A stretch of DNA of 64,000 bases from Albidovulum sp. (lineage in GTDB: Bacteria; Pseudomonadota; Alphaproteobacteria; Rhodobacterales; Rhodobacteraceae). The position numbers were made by a program, and so were the translations under genes. Under the pieces are notes generated by a model, which had not been told where the DNA came from, did no database searches, and saw only the letters and a program-made list of their open reading frames with translations. Numbering within the stretch: the first letter of the stretch is position 1; each line of letters opens with the position of its first letter. Where the stretch lies: assembly GCA_028823855.1 (NCBI GenBank), contig JAPPFL010000024.1, forward strand, positions 1 through 64,000, read 5' to 3'. Below are positions 56,317 through 64,000 of this stretch, in pieces.

Positions 56317-57945
56317 CTAATGCTCTTGAAAATTCGATTCGCTGCTGTCGCCGTCGTCGCCGTTTGCGGCGGCGGACCGAAACGAGACGGGAAAAATTGC
56401 GACAATAACGAATGCAACGGCGACCAATATTGCTACGATGGTGAACACGTCCTTCAACGCGCCTGCCAAAGTAGTTGCTGCCGAATCGAATAGGTTTTCG
56501 CGTAGGTTGCTGCATTCCGAACCCGAGTCGGGGATACGGGACTCGACAGACGCAATCCCATCCGCATCCGCCAGCACATTGGGATTATCCTTGATTTCGT
56601 CGATCAACTCCCGCGGCAGCGCTTCCTTAACGCATGCGGGCAACGAATCGTAAAAGTCGGACGAGAAGTTCCTCGCCATGACTGTCCCTAGCACGGCGAG
56701 GCCAAGCATTCCGCCTGCCGACCTGAAGAATTGCAATGCCGATGTCGCGGCGCCTACTAAAGCAAAAGGAACCAGATTCTGTACGGCTACAGAGAATGTG
56801 GCGACAACCCAGCCAAAGCCAAATCCGGCCGTAACAATATAAACTCCGCTTCCTAGAACACCCGTTTTCTCGTCAATTGTAGTCAGTAGGAATATGCCTA
56901 GGGACATAATCCCTGAACCGATCAGCGCCTGTATCCGGTAATGTTCGCCGATTCTTGAGAGCGATTGCCCTGAAACGATTCCGCCGACTACCATCCCAAG
57001 TAGCAGCGGCACCAGTAATTTTCCGCTGTCAGTAGCGGACAGGCCCGCGACTACTTGGAAAAACAGAGGCAAGAAAATTACGATACCGTAGAGTCCGAGG
57101 CTGGTCAGGAAGGTCACGATTACGGCAATGCGGATCATTCGGTTCGAATAAATTTGCAGCGGCATTATTGGCCAGGCTGCCCGCGATTCGATGACTACGA
57201 AAGCGGCTGTCATTGTTAATCCAAATAATAGCAAGCCGATTACCGGAAAAGCGTCCCATTCGTAGTGCGAACCGCCGACGGACAACGCGCATAGGACTGG
57301 CACGATGGCGAAGACGATTGCCACCATCCCGGGGTAGTCCAGCCTTTGGTTCCCGGAAGCTCCTCGATGCGTCGGGTAAACCCTCACGGTCAACGCCAAT
57401 ATCGGGATGCCGACGATAGCGATTGCGATAAAGGCCCAGTGCCAAGCATATCGGTCTGCGATAAATCCACCTAGCACAGGACCAGCTACAGAGGCGACTG
57501 CGTAAACGGCTCCGAACAACCCGTGGTATTTGCCCCTTTCCTTGGGCGGGAACAAATCTGCTACGGAAACATAGCAGCAGGTCATCGTTATTCCGCCGCC
57601 GATTCCCTGTACTATGCGGAAAGCAACAACATGAGTCATGGATGCGCTTAGGCCCACAAGTACTGAACCGGCCATGAAGATCGCCATGCCGACAATCATA
57701 AAGAACCTGCGACCGTAGTAATCGCTAAGCCTGCCGACGATCGGATAGGCAACCGTCGCGGCGATCATATAGGAAGTCACCGCCCAGGTGTACTTTTCGA
57801 AACCGCCGAATTCGGCAACGATTTGCGGCAATACCGTGGCAATAATTGTCTGGCTCAGCGCGGTCAGAAACATGGAAAGCGCCACGCAAACCAATGACAT
57901 CGTAACAGTCCGTTTGTCTAGCGGGACAAATTCGTCGACAGCCAT
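56317..57945 (-). CDS. DHA2-family (EmrB/QacA-like) drug:H+ antiporter
   Basis: A 542-residue major facilitator with about 14 hydrophobic segments. Motif A region reads G-R-L-S-D-Y-Y-G-R-R, and motif C is represented by G-A-V-Y-A-V-A-S-V-A-G-P-V-L-G-G. W-A-V-T-S-Y-M-I-A near residue 50 is typical of the 14-helix group. A charged tail follows the last helix. It converges with cysE with only 30 bases between stops. The substrate is unknown; no emrA partner or regulator is adjacent. Confidence 0.92.
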   Translation of the reverse strand: MAVDEFVPLDKRTVTMSLVCVALSMFLTALSQTIIATVLPQIVAEFGGFEKYTWAVTSYMIAATVAYPIVGRLSDYYGRRFFMIVGMAIFMAGSVLVGLSASMTHVVAFRIVQGIGGGITMTCCYVSVADLFPPKERGKYHGLFGAVYAVASVAGPVLGGFIADRYAWHWAFIAIAIVGIPILALTVRVYPTHRGASGNQRLDYPGMVAIVFAIVPVLCALSVGGSHYEWDAFPVIGLLLFGLTMTAAFVVIESRAAWPIMPLQIYSNRMIRIAVIVTFLTSLGLYGIVIFLPLFFQVVAGLSATDSGKLLVPLLLGMVVGGIVSGQSLSRIGEHYRIQALIGSGIMSLGIFLLTTIDEKTGVLGSGVYIVTAGFGFGWVVATFSVAVQNLVPFALVGAATSALQFFRSAGGMLGLAVLGTVMARNFSSDFYDSLPACVKEALPRELIDEIKDNPNVLADADGIASVESRIPDSGSECSNLRENLFDSAATTLAGALKDVFTIVAILVAVAFVIVAIFPVSFRSAAANGDDGDSSESNFQEH

Positions 57946-58060
57946 TGGGTTGCCTTGCAGATGGTTCGCCGGCGGAAGGAGACGGTAATATTTTTCATTG
58001 CTCGCTGGGAATCGGAAGAACCACTCGGTTGACCCAAGCTATCAAAACGATTCGCGCCGG

Positions 58061-59263
58061 TCACGCGCTTGCTTTCCCGCCTAGTCGCCGTGCAAACCTA
58101 TAGATTCGATATCCCGACCTCGACAAGACCGAAAAACCATGGCTGCTAGAACCGAAGCGATCGCGGCCGGGAAGAAATTCGTACGCATCGAGATCCTCAA
58201 GCGCAGCAAGTATTCGCCTTATCAGTTCAGTTGCTAGTTCTACTCGCCTCTGGTCGTCTAGTTTGGCTCCCCCGCATCCTAGAATGCAGGACATAAATGC
58301 GGTTAGCATATTTTGTCTGTATCCGTGCCAGCAATCCTCAAAACTGAAATCCTTTGCCCCTAACCGGCAGACAATCGCATGGTATTCCTTTAGTGCCGAG
58401 CATTCAATTCGCCGGCGATTTTCGATAGTTACGCTGGTGGCCAAAAAATACGCGACGTCGTAGAGACCGCTGCCTATACCACTCCCCTGCCAATCGATCG
58501 CGGCGAAATCATCTCCTTCATTACCGAAAAAACAATTTTCCGACCTAAAGTCGCCATGGACAAATGTTTTGGGACCAGCCGCTAAATTCCCGAAATGAGA
58601 CACGTATCTCGTGCCTAGCGTTTCCGCAAATCGGACGGAAAATGGTGAAAAATGCGCGTCGAATCTATCGAATACAATCGGTAAGCACGCGAGATAAGCC
58701 GTCTGCAACTTTCGGGTGTATCCGGGGGCGAAAGTGTCGAAGAGGCCCTTTACCGGCGGTTGGTCGACGGCGTCCCAAAATTGGCCATGCAATTTGGCTA
58801 TCTCTCTAACCGCGAGCAGAGCCTGGCGAGAACCGACGCCTTTTGTTTGACTGATCGATTCCATGCCTTGCAAGTCCTCGATCAGCAATAATGACTGGTG
58901 CGTTCGCGCGTCGAACTCGCCGTAGTAGAGAGTCGGCGAACGTATCTGCGCATGACGAGCTAAAATGCGATAGAAATCGTACTCGCGCTGGTGAAGCGAT
59001 AGCCATTTGGCGGCTCGAATGGCCGTTCTATTCGTGGAGGGCAACTTTACTATAGCCGTTTCGGGAATATTCGGTGAACCGCCTTTAATGGTCAATCGAC
59101 AACGAAATAGATTTCCGAACGCATTTGTTGCCAACCCGAGTCGTTTGACCGAGACCGCCTCGACATGCTCCGTCCCAAGCACATTGCCTGCCGTCAATGC
59201 CTTTTGCATCCAATCGGCGGTTAAGGCGTCTGGGCCGCTGCATAGGAGCGATTGACCGTTCAT
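58061..59263 (-). CDS. Ecdysteroid-kinase-like/CHK-type phosphotransferase
   Basis: A 400-residue kinase-fold protein. The N-lobe has A-I-V-K-L-P with the likely ATP-binding Lys (about residue 73) and L-L-I-E-D-L at 126-131. The catalytic loop is H-G-D-F-R-S-E-N (236-243) and the metal motif I-D-W-Q-G (256-260). This is the EcKL/DUF1679 pattern, related to aminoglycoside phosphotransferases. Bacterial members phosphorylate small alcohols or unknown metabolites. It is 115 bases upstream of the DHA2 pump gene on the same strand. A link (modification plus export) is possible but unproven. Confidence 0.82.
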   Translation of the reverse strand: MNGQSLLCSGPDALTADWMQKALTAGNVLGTEHVEAVSVKRLGLATNAFGNLFRCRLTIKGGSPNIPETAIVKLPSTNRTAIRAAKWLSLHQREYDFYRILARHAQIRSPTLYYGEFDARTHQSLLLIEDLQGMESISQTKGVGSRQALLAVREIAKLHGQFWDAVDQPPVKGLFDTFAPGYTRKLQTAYLACLPIVFDRFDAHFSPFSVRFAETLGTRYVSHFGNLAAGPKTFVHGDFRSENCFFGNEGDDFAAIDWQGSGIGSGLYDVAYFLATSVTIENRRRIECSALKEYHAIVCRLGAKDFSFEDCWHGYRQNMLTAFMSCILGCGGAKLDDQRRVELATELIRRILAALEDLDAYEFLPGRDRFGSSSHGFSVLSRSGYRIYRFARRLGGKASA

Positions 59264-59820
59264 TGCTATTCTTGTTGAATCTGCCGAGCCCTGCGGCGAA
59301 AATATATCGGCCGTATTACCGAGACCGGTTGCGAGCGCGGCTCAAGCTGAGGATATCTAGCGTTTTCTAAACTTGAAGTGAACAACCGCGCGCAACTTTT
59401 TGTTTTGCGAAAATTTATCTAGCGATCCATTGTTTGCCAACGCGCTGTCCCGGAAATCACCGCCTTGGATCGAGTGCAAATTGCCTGATCGTTCCTCGCT
59501 ACGCGGCGAGCTGGGCCGAAACTGGCAACAAACAATTCCAATTGATTTAGGATTCGCCTTCAGTATTGGCCGTAGGCGCTCGGCCTGGATCCGAAGCTTC
59601 CGAATATCTATTGCCAACGCAAGCCAAATGACAAACATAGGAATTCAAAGCGCAATCGCAGCTACGTGAACGCTAAGCTGAAAAGTCACACTGCAACGCA
59701 GTCGGGCATCCCGGCCTCTTTTCAATTGCCTTGAACGCCGAGGAAAAGGGCAGCGCGGAGGCGGGAGCGCATCGTACTTTCACCCGACCGCGAGGAATCG
59801 ATCGACGAGTCGGGGCTGAC
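59264..59820 (-). other. Intergenic stretch, no gene seen
   Basis: 557 bases between the PDH E2 stop and the phosphotransferase start; no supported gene. It should hold the phosphotransferase promoter. No lpd (E3) gene follows the PDH genes. Confidence 0.4.
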
Positions 59821-61113
59821 TCAAATCAAAAGAGCTATTGGTGATTCGACGAAGTTCTTGATTGCGTCGAGGAATTTGGCTCCGAGAGCTCCGTCGATGG
59901 TCCGGTGGTCCACGGAAAGCGTCGCGGAAATCACGGTTGCTCTTTCAATGCTTCCTTCGGCGTTGAATACCGGTTTCTGTAAAGTGGTGCCGACGGCGAG
60001 TATCGACCCGTGGGGGGGATTGATAATTGCATCGAAGTTCTCGACACCGTACATGCCTAAATTGGAGAGCGCAAAACTGCCGCCGGTATACTCATTAGGC
60101 GCAAGCGAACGCGTTCGGGCGCGCGCCGCCAAATCTTTCATTTCCGTCGAAATTTCCGAAATCTTTTTGGCGTGGGCATCCCTGACAATTGGGGTAAACA
60201 GTCCTCCGTCAACCGCCACAGCTACGGCGACATCCGACGGGCCTATCCTAAGAATTCGGTCGCCCGCCCAAACGGCGTTAGCATCGGGAACTCTTTGAAG
60301 AGCGAGTGCTGCGGCCTTGATCAAGAAATCGTTTATCGAAATTTTCTGGCCGCTTGCCGCCAAATGCTCATTGGCTTCGGCGCGGATATTGATCAGCGCA
60401 TCCATTCGAAATTCGCGTCTCAAGTAGAAATGCGGCACGGTTTGCTTCGATTCTGTCAGCCTCGCGGCAATAGTTTTGCGCATGCCATCGAGTTTGACTT
60501 CTTCGAATTCTCGGCCTGCAAATATGTTTCTGACCGAGAGCATTTCCTCGGACGCTCCGTGCTTTTCAGGCAGAGAAGACTCAGCAGACTTGAGCTTGGA
60601 AATCGCGTTTAGGACATCGACCTTTACAATTCTCCCGCGAGGGCCCGAACCTTTTGCCAAAGCAAGGTCCAATCCATTTTCGGCAGCTATTCGCCTAGCT
60701 AGCGGCGAAGCGAAAATTCTTTCGACACGATCGGAAGATTCTAAGGCTTGGACCGTCGTCTGCTGCGGAGCGGGCGCGATTCGCTGGCCCTGCGAGGCTT
60801 CCGGACTGCCGTTTTTCCTGGTTCCATTGGATTCGCGTTGGATAGGCGAGGCGGATTCAGAGATAGATTCACCTTCTTCCAATAGTACGGCAATCGGTTC
60901 GTTTACTTTTACGCCGACTGATCCCTCTGCAACTATTAATTTTCCGATGACGCCTTCGTCGGCTGATTCAAATTCCATTACGGCCTTGTCCGTTTCAATT
61001 TCCGCGAGCAAATCGCCGGAGGAAACGAAATCCCCTTCCTTGACTAGCCACTTGGCGATCATTCCCTCTTCCATCGTTGGCGAGAGTGCCGGCATCAGGA
61101 TATTTGTTGGCAT
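59821..61113 (-). CDS. pdhC: Pyruvate dehydrogenase E2, dihydrolipoamide acetyltransferase
   Basis: A 430-residue core subunit. Lipoyl domain at about 1-80 with E-T-D-K-A-V-M-E-F (lipoyl Lys), Ser/Gly-rich linker, peripheral-subunit-binding domain at about 133-170 ([12 protein letters not shown] ... G-P-R-G-R-I), catalytic domain to the end with [11 protein letters not shown] containing the catalytic His and Asp. It transfers the acetyl group to CoA. Only ten bases after the E1-beta stop; GAGGAAG precedes the ATG. One lipoyl domain, as usual in Alphaproteobacteria. Confidence 0.96.
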   Translation of the reverse strand: MPTNILMPALSPTMEEGMIAKWLVKEGDFVSSGDLLAEIETDKAVMEFESADEGVIGKLIVAEGSVGVKVNEPIAVLLEEGESISESASPIQRESNGTRKNGSPEASQGQRIAPAPQQTTVQALESSDRVERIFASPLARRIAAENGLDLALAKGSGPRGRIVKVDVLNAISKLKSAESSLPEKHGASEEMLSVRNIFAGREFEEVKLDGMRKTIAARLTESKQTVPHFYLRREFRMDALINIRAEANEHLAASGQKISINDFLIKAAALALQRVPDANAVWAGDRILRIGPSDVAVAVAVDGGLFTPIVRDAHAKKISEISTEMKDLAARARTRSLAPNEYTGGSFALSNLGMYGVENFDAIINPPHGSILAVGTTLQKPVFNAEGSIERATVISATLSVDHRTIDGALGAKFLDAIKNFVESPIALLI

Positions 61114-61123
61114 GGCGGCTTCC

Positions 61124-62488
61124 TCAGCGGTAGCAGACAGATTTGGCGGCTGCGACTACTTCCTCGGTTGTAACCAGAGCGAGCTTTTCGAGATTTGCGG
61201 CGTACGGCATCGGGACATCCTTGCCGGCGCAATTGGTAACCGGAGCGTCGAGCCAATCAAAGGCTTGCTCCATTAGCACGGCTGATATGTGATTCCCTAT
61301 CGAACAAATCGGCCATCCCTCTTCAACTGTAACACATCGATTCGTTTTCATAACGGATTTGACGATCGCGTCCGTATCCATTGGGCGAAGCGACCTCAGA
61401 TCCACGATCTCTGCTTGAATGCCTTCCTTGGCTAGCGATTCCGCTGCCTCGAGCGCACGCGACATCGCTGTGCCGAACGAAACAATCGTCAAATCGTTGC
61501 CTTCACGCCAGGTGCGCGCCTTGCCAATGGGAACAAGGTAGTCGTCGACCACCGGAACGTCAAAGCTACGCCCGTAGAGGATTTCGTTCTCCAGAAATAC
61601 GACAGGATTCGGATCTCGTATCGCTGACTTCAATAGTCCTTTCGCATCTGCGGAACTGAAGGGCTGGACGACTTTTAGGCCGGGAACCTGCGTATACCAC
61701 GCGGCAAAATCCTGACTGTGCTGCGCGGCGACTCGAGACGCGGCACCGTTGGGCCCGCGAAATACGATAGGGCAGCCCATTTGCCCGCCGGACATGTACA
61801 GCGTTTTAGCTGCGGAGTTGATTATTTGATCGATCGCCTGCATGCCGAAATTAAAAGTCATGAATTCGACGATCGGCCTTAGGCCCCCAAATGCCGCCCC
61901 GACGCCCAGGCCGGTAAATCCATGCTCGGTTATAGGCGTATCGACTACGCGCCTGTCGCCGAATTCTTCAAGCAAGCCTTGGGAGACCTTATAGGCGCCC
62001 TGGTATTGGGCAACTTCTTCGCCCATCAGGAACACTGATTCATCGCGTCTCATTTCCTCGGCCATCGCATCGCGCAGCGCTTCCCGCACCGTTTGCTGCC
62101 GAAAACTGGCGCTGCTCGGGAGTTCTGGCACAGGCGCAATTGGAGCAGTATCGGAAATAGGAGGGGTGCGCGGCAGCTCCCGGCTGCTGCTTCGTTCGGC
62201 TGGAGCAATCGCCTTGGGCTTGTCGATCGGGGGCACGAGAAATCCGTCCTCGCCGACCAACAGCGCTATCGGCGTATTGACGCTAATGCCTTCGGTTCCT
62301 TCCGTTACAAGCAATTTTTGCACTTGGCCTTCATCGACGGCTTCAATCTCCATCGTTGCCTTGTCGGTTTCTATTTCAGCCAGGATTTGCCCGCTTTCGA
62401 CATTGTCTCCTTCCTTAACCAGCCACTTGGCCAAGGTTCCTTCCTCCATCGTAGGCGAAAGTGCTGGCATAAGGATTTCAGTAGCCAT
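61124..62488 (-). CDS. pdhB: Pyruvate dehydrogenase E1 component beta subunit with N-terminal lipoyl domain
   Basis: A 454-residue protein. Residues about 1-80 form a lipoyl domain (E-T-D-K-A-T-M-E-I), followed by a Pro/Ala linker to about 125 and a transketolase-type E1-beta region with [23 protein letters not shown] and [11 protein letters not shown]. The fused lipoyl domain is a known alphaproteobacterial trait. With E1-alpha it decarboxylates pyruvate using thiamine diphosphate. AAAGGAA lies upstream of the ATG. Confidence 0.96.
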   Translation of the reverse strand: MATEILMPALSPTMEEGTLAKWLVKEGDNVESGQILAEIETDKATMEIEAVDEGQVQKLLVTEGTEGISVNTPIALLVGEDGFLVPPIDKPKAIAPAERSSSRELPRTPPISDTAPIAPVPELPSSASFRQQTVREALRDAMAEEMRRDESVFLMGEEVAQYQGAYKVSQGLLEEFGDRRVVDTPITEHGFTGLGVGAAFGGLRPIVEFMTFNFGMQAIDQIINSAAKTLYMSGGQMGCPIVFRGPNGAASRVAAQHSQDFAAWYTQVPGLKVVQPFSSADAKGLLKSAIRDPNPVVFLENEILYGRSFDVPVVDDYLVPIGKARTWREGNDLTIVSFGTAMSRALEAAESLAKEGIQAEIVDLRSLRPMDTDAIVKSVMKTNRCVTVEEGWPICSIGNHISAVLMEQAFDWLDAPVTNCAGKDVPMPYAANLEKLALVTTEEVVAAAKSVCYR

Positions 62489-62526
62489 CGTAATGCTATT
62501 CCTTTGGTTAGGCTGGCCGTCGTAGG

Positions 62527-63519
62527 CTAGTGCGCGTAAATGTCGGTCCGAAGTTCAGAATCTTCAGGTTCGGGACTTGAACGCGCAAAATCGGCCGAAT
62601 CATTGACTTCGACCTTTATCTGCTGGTCAATAGACTTCAGGGTACCCTCGTCGGCGATATCGGCGTTGATCAACAAGTCCCTTACGTGGTCGATTGGGTC
62701 TCTTTTGCTTCTGATATTTTGAACTTCTTCTCGAGTGCGATACTTCGCGGGGTCCGACATTGAATGGCCTCGGTAGCGATAGGTTTTCATTTCCAGAATA
62801 TATGGCCCTTTGCCGGATCTCGCATGTTCGGCGGCCTTCTTCCCGGCATCACGTACTGCAAGAACATCCATACCGTCGACGACTTCGCCGCCGATTTCGA
62901 ATGCGGCTCCTCGGGAATGCAGTTCGGTGGTCGAGGATGCGCGCTTGACCGAAGTTCCCATCGCATACTGATTGTTCTCAATGACAAAAACTACCGGTAG
63001 TTTCCAAAGGCTGGACATGTTGAATGTCTCGTATACCTGACCCTGATTCGCCGCGCCGTCGCCGAAATACGTAAATGTCACGCAATCGTTGCCCTTGTAT
63101 TTGTCGGAAAAGGCCAGTCCGGCTCCGATCGGCACTTGCGCGCCGACGATTCCGTGCCCGCCGAAAAAATTCTTTTCGCGACTGAACATGTGCATCGAAC
63201 CGCCCTTGCCGCGGGAATAGCCGTCCGCGCGCCCCGTTAGCTCAGCCATGACGCCTTTGGCATCCATGCCGCAAGCCAGCATGTGCCCGTGGTCTCGATA
63301 CGCGGTGATGCGCTTGTCGCCTTTCTGGGCAGCAGCTTCCAGTCCAACGACAACCGCCTCTTGGCCGATATATAGATGGCAAAAACCGCCGATGAGTCCC
63401 ATGCCGTACAGTTGCCCGGCCTTTTCTTCGAAACGGCGGATCAAGAGCATTTGACGGTAGTAGTGCAGTAGTTCGTCGGCTGTAGCCTTTGGTTTGGAAA
63501 CTGCTTTCCGAGTCGGCAT
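62527..63519 (-). CDS. pdhA: Pyruvate dehydrogenase E1 component alpha subunit
   Basis: A 330-residue subunit. Thiamine-diphosphate motif G-D-G-A-A-N-Q-G ... E-N-N, the G-K-G-G-S-M-H-M-F active-site loop and the [11 protein letters not shown] phosphorylation-loop region are present. The ATG at 63519 (M-P-T-R-K) is preferred because GGAGA lies upstream; a TTG ten codons earlier is also open. First gene of pdhA-pdhB-pdhC, with 38 bases to the next start. Confidence 0.96.
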   Translation of the reverse strand: MPTRKAVSKPKATADELLHYYRQMLLIRRFEEKAGQLYGMGLIGGFCHLYIGQEAVVVGLEAAAQKGDKRITAYRDHGHMLACGMDAKGVMAELTGRADGYSRGKGGSMHMFSREKNFFGGHGIVGAQVPIGAGLAFSDKYKGNDCVTFTYFGDGAANQGQVYETFNMSSLWKLPVVFVIENNQYAMGTSVKRASSTTELHSRGAAFEIGGEVVDGMDVLAVRDAGKKAAEHARSGKGPYILEMKTYRYRGHSMSDPAKYRTREEVQNIRSKRDPIDHVRDLLINADIADEGTLKSIDQQIKVEVNDSADFARSSPEPEDSELRTDIYAH

Positions 63520-64000
63520 CTCTCGATGTCTCCAGGTTGGAACGGCCAATTTCGTTCGGGAAAGGATATAACCGATTTCTGCCTAGATTCCATGACAATT
63601 TGGGCCGCGAATGGTATACAGCTAGGGTAGCAGGTTGGGCGCAGGCCATTCAGTTTTTCGCTTTCCAAATTGCTGCAATTGAAATTTCGAGAAATGCCGA
63701 CCTGTAGATGAAGTAAGACATTTGCCGCTGGCGGCGATTCACTTCGGACGGAAAGCGACTCGCATGTCGGCAATCGTGCATAAGGCATTGTAGAGTAGTC
63801 CTTAAGTCCAGCTTAGGAATTTCGGACGATACGGAACCACCTAGACCGGAGAGGGAACTCCGGCGAAGATATCTGCATCGCTCCTCTGGGAGTACCCGAT
63901 AAATCAAACTAGATTCCGACTGAATTTTTTCGACGCTCGCGTTGCGCCGCTTGGACGACGAATATTCGGTTGGTTCCAGAGTTGCCTTCATTCAAGATAG
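63520..64000 (-). other. Right edge upstream of pdhA, no gene seen
   Basis: 480 bases with the probable pdh promoter. ftsB or eno, often upstream of pdhA in relatives, were looked for and not recognised. Confidence 0.4.

Noticed and set aside
63520-64000. Expected ftsB or eno upstream of pdhA
   Set aside because: None of the frames shows the short coiled-coil pattern of FtsB or any enolase motif.
1-64000. CRISPR arrays, prophage, replication origin
   Set aside because: No regularly spaced repeats, cas genes, phage structural genes, integrase, dnaA or parAB were seen.

Overview
The window looks like a piece of an alphaproteobacterial chromosome that is being eroded. The gene order rplI-rpsR-rpsF, divergent from fabD-fabG-acpP ... 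fabF-mltG, and a pyruvate dehydrogenase E1-beta subunit with a fused lipoyl domain are typical of Alphaproteobacteria. Intact genes cover only about two thirds of the bases. The gaps hold recognisable but broken genes: an ankyrin-repeat protein, a P-loop ATPase, IS21-like and IS630 transposases, an intradiol dioxygenase, a selenium-binding protein/methanethiol oxidase, a [2Fe-2S] ferredoxin and an amidohydrolase. This pattern, with ankyrin repeats and a fragment of a Dot/Icm-like (type IVB) secretion system, suggests a host-associated organism in genome reduction. That lifestyle is inferred, not shown.

Layout. 1-1250 (-): G+C-rich end of a Dot/Icm-like locus (icmJ-like partial, icmD-like, an exported protein). 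1.4-2.35 kb: broken ankyrin and ATPase genes. 2.6-6.3 kb (-): polar amino-acid-type ABC transporter with an allantoinase/dihydropyrimidinase-like cyclic amidohydrolase. 6.9-11.7 kb (+): TrzA-like amidohydrolase, PuuE-like deacetylase, SIS-domain sugar isomerase/deglycase and PfkB kinase, a possible new catabolic module. 11.9-12.2 kb: IS21-like remnant. 12.9-14.9 kb (+): cupin and LysR regulator. 16.6-24.2 kb: dipeptide-type ABC transporter whose binding protein is paired with a YtcJ-like amidohydrolase. 25-31.7 kb: IS630 remnant and a decaying aromatic/sulfur block (three identified pseudogenes and one unidentified one) next to an intact pobA. 32-37.7 kb: MetE-C-like methyltransferase, thioredoxin-like protein, rpe and acs. 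38.9-42.6 kb: ribosomal protein and fatty-acid genes. 43.3-48.8 kb (-): G+C-rich polyamine-type ABC transporter/M20 peptidase operon lying between acpP and fabF. 51.7 kb: an unusual HisA paralogue. 52.5-54.9 kb: fabF-mltG. 55.5-59.3 kb: cysE, DHA2 efflux pump and kinase-like phosphotransferase. 59.8-63.5 kb (-): pyruvate dehydrogenase E1-alpha, E1-beta and E2.

How it fits together. Three separate ABC importers (polar amino acid, dipeptide, spermidine/putrescine type) are each next to a C-N hydrolase of the amidohydrolase or M20 families. The window therefore looks specialised in taking up and hydrolysing small amides, ureides or peptides, while aromatic ring cleavage is being lost. Housekeeping genes (fatty acid synthesis, ribosome, PDH, acetyl-CoA synthetase, CysE) are intact.
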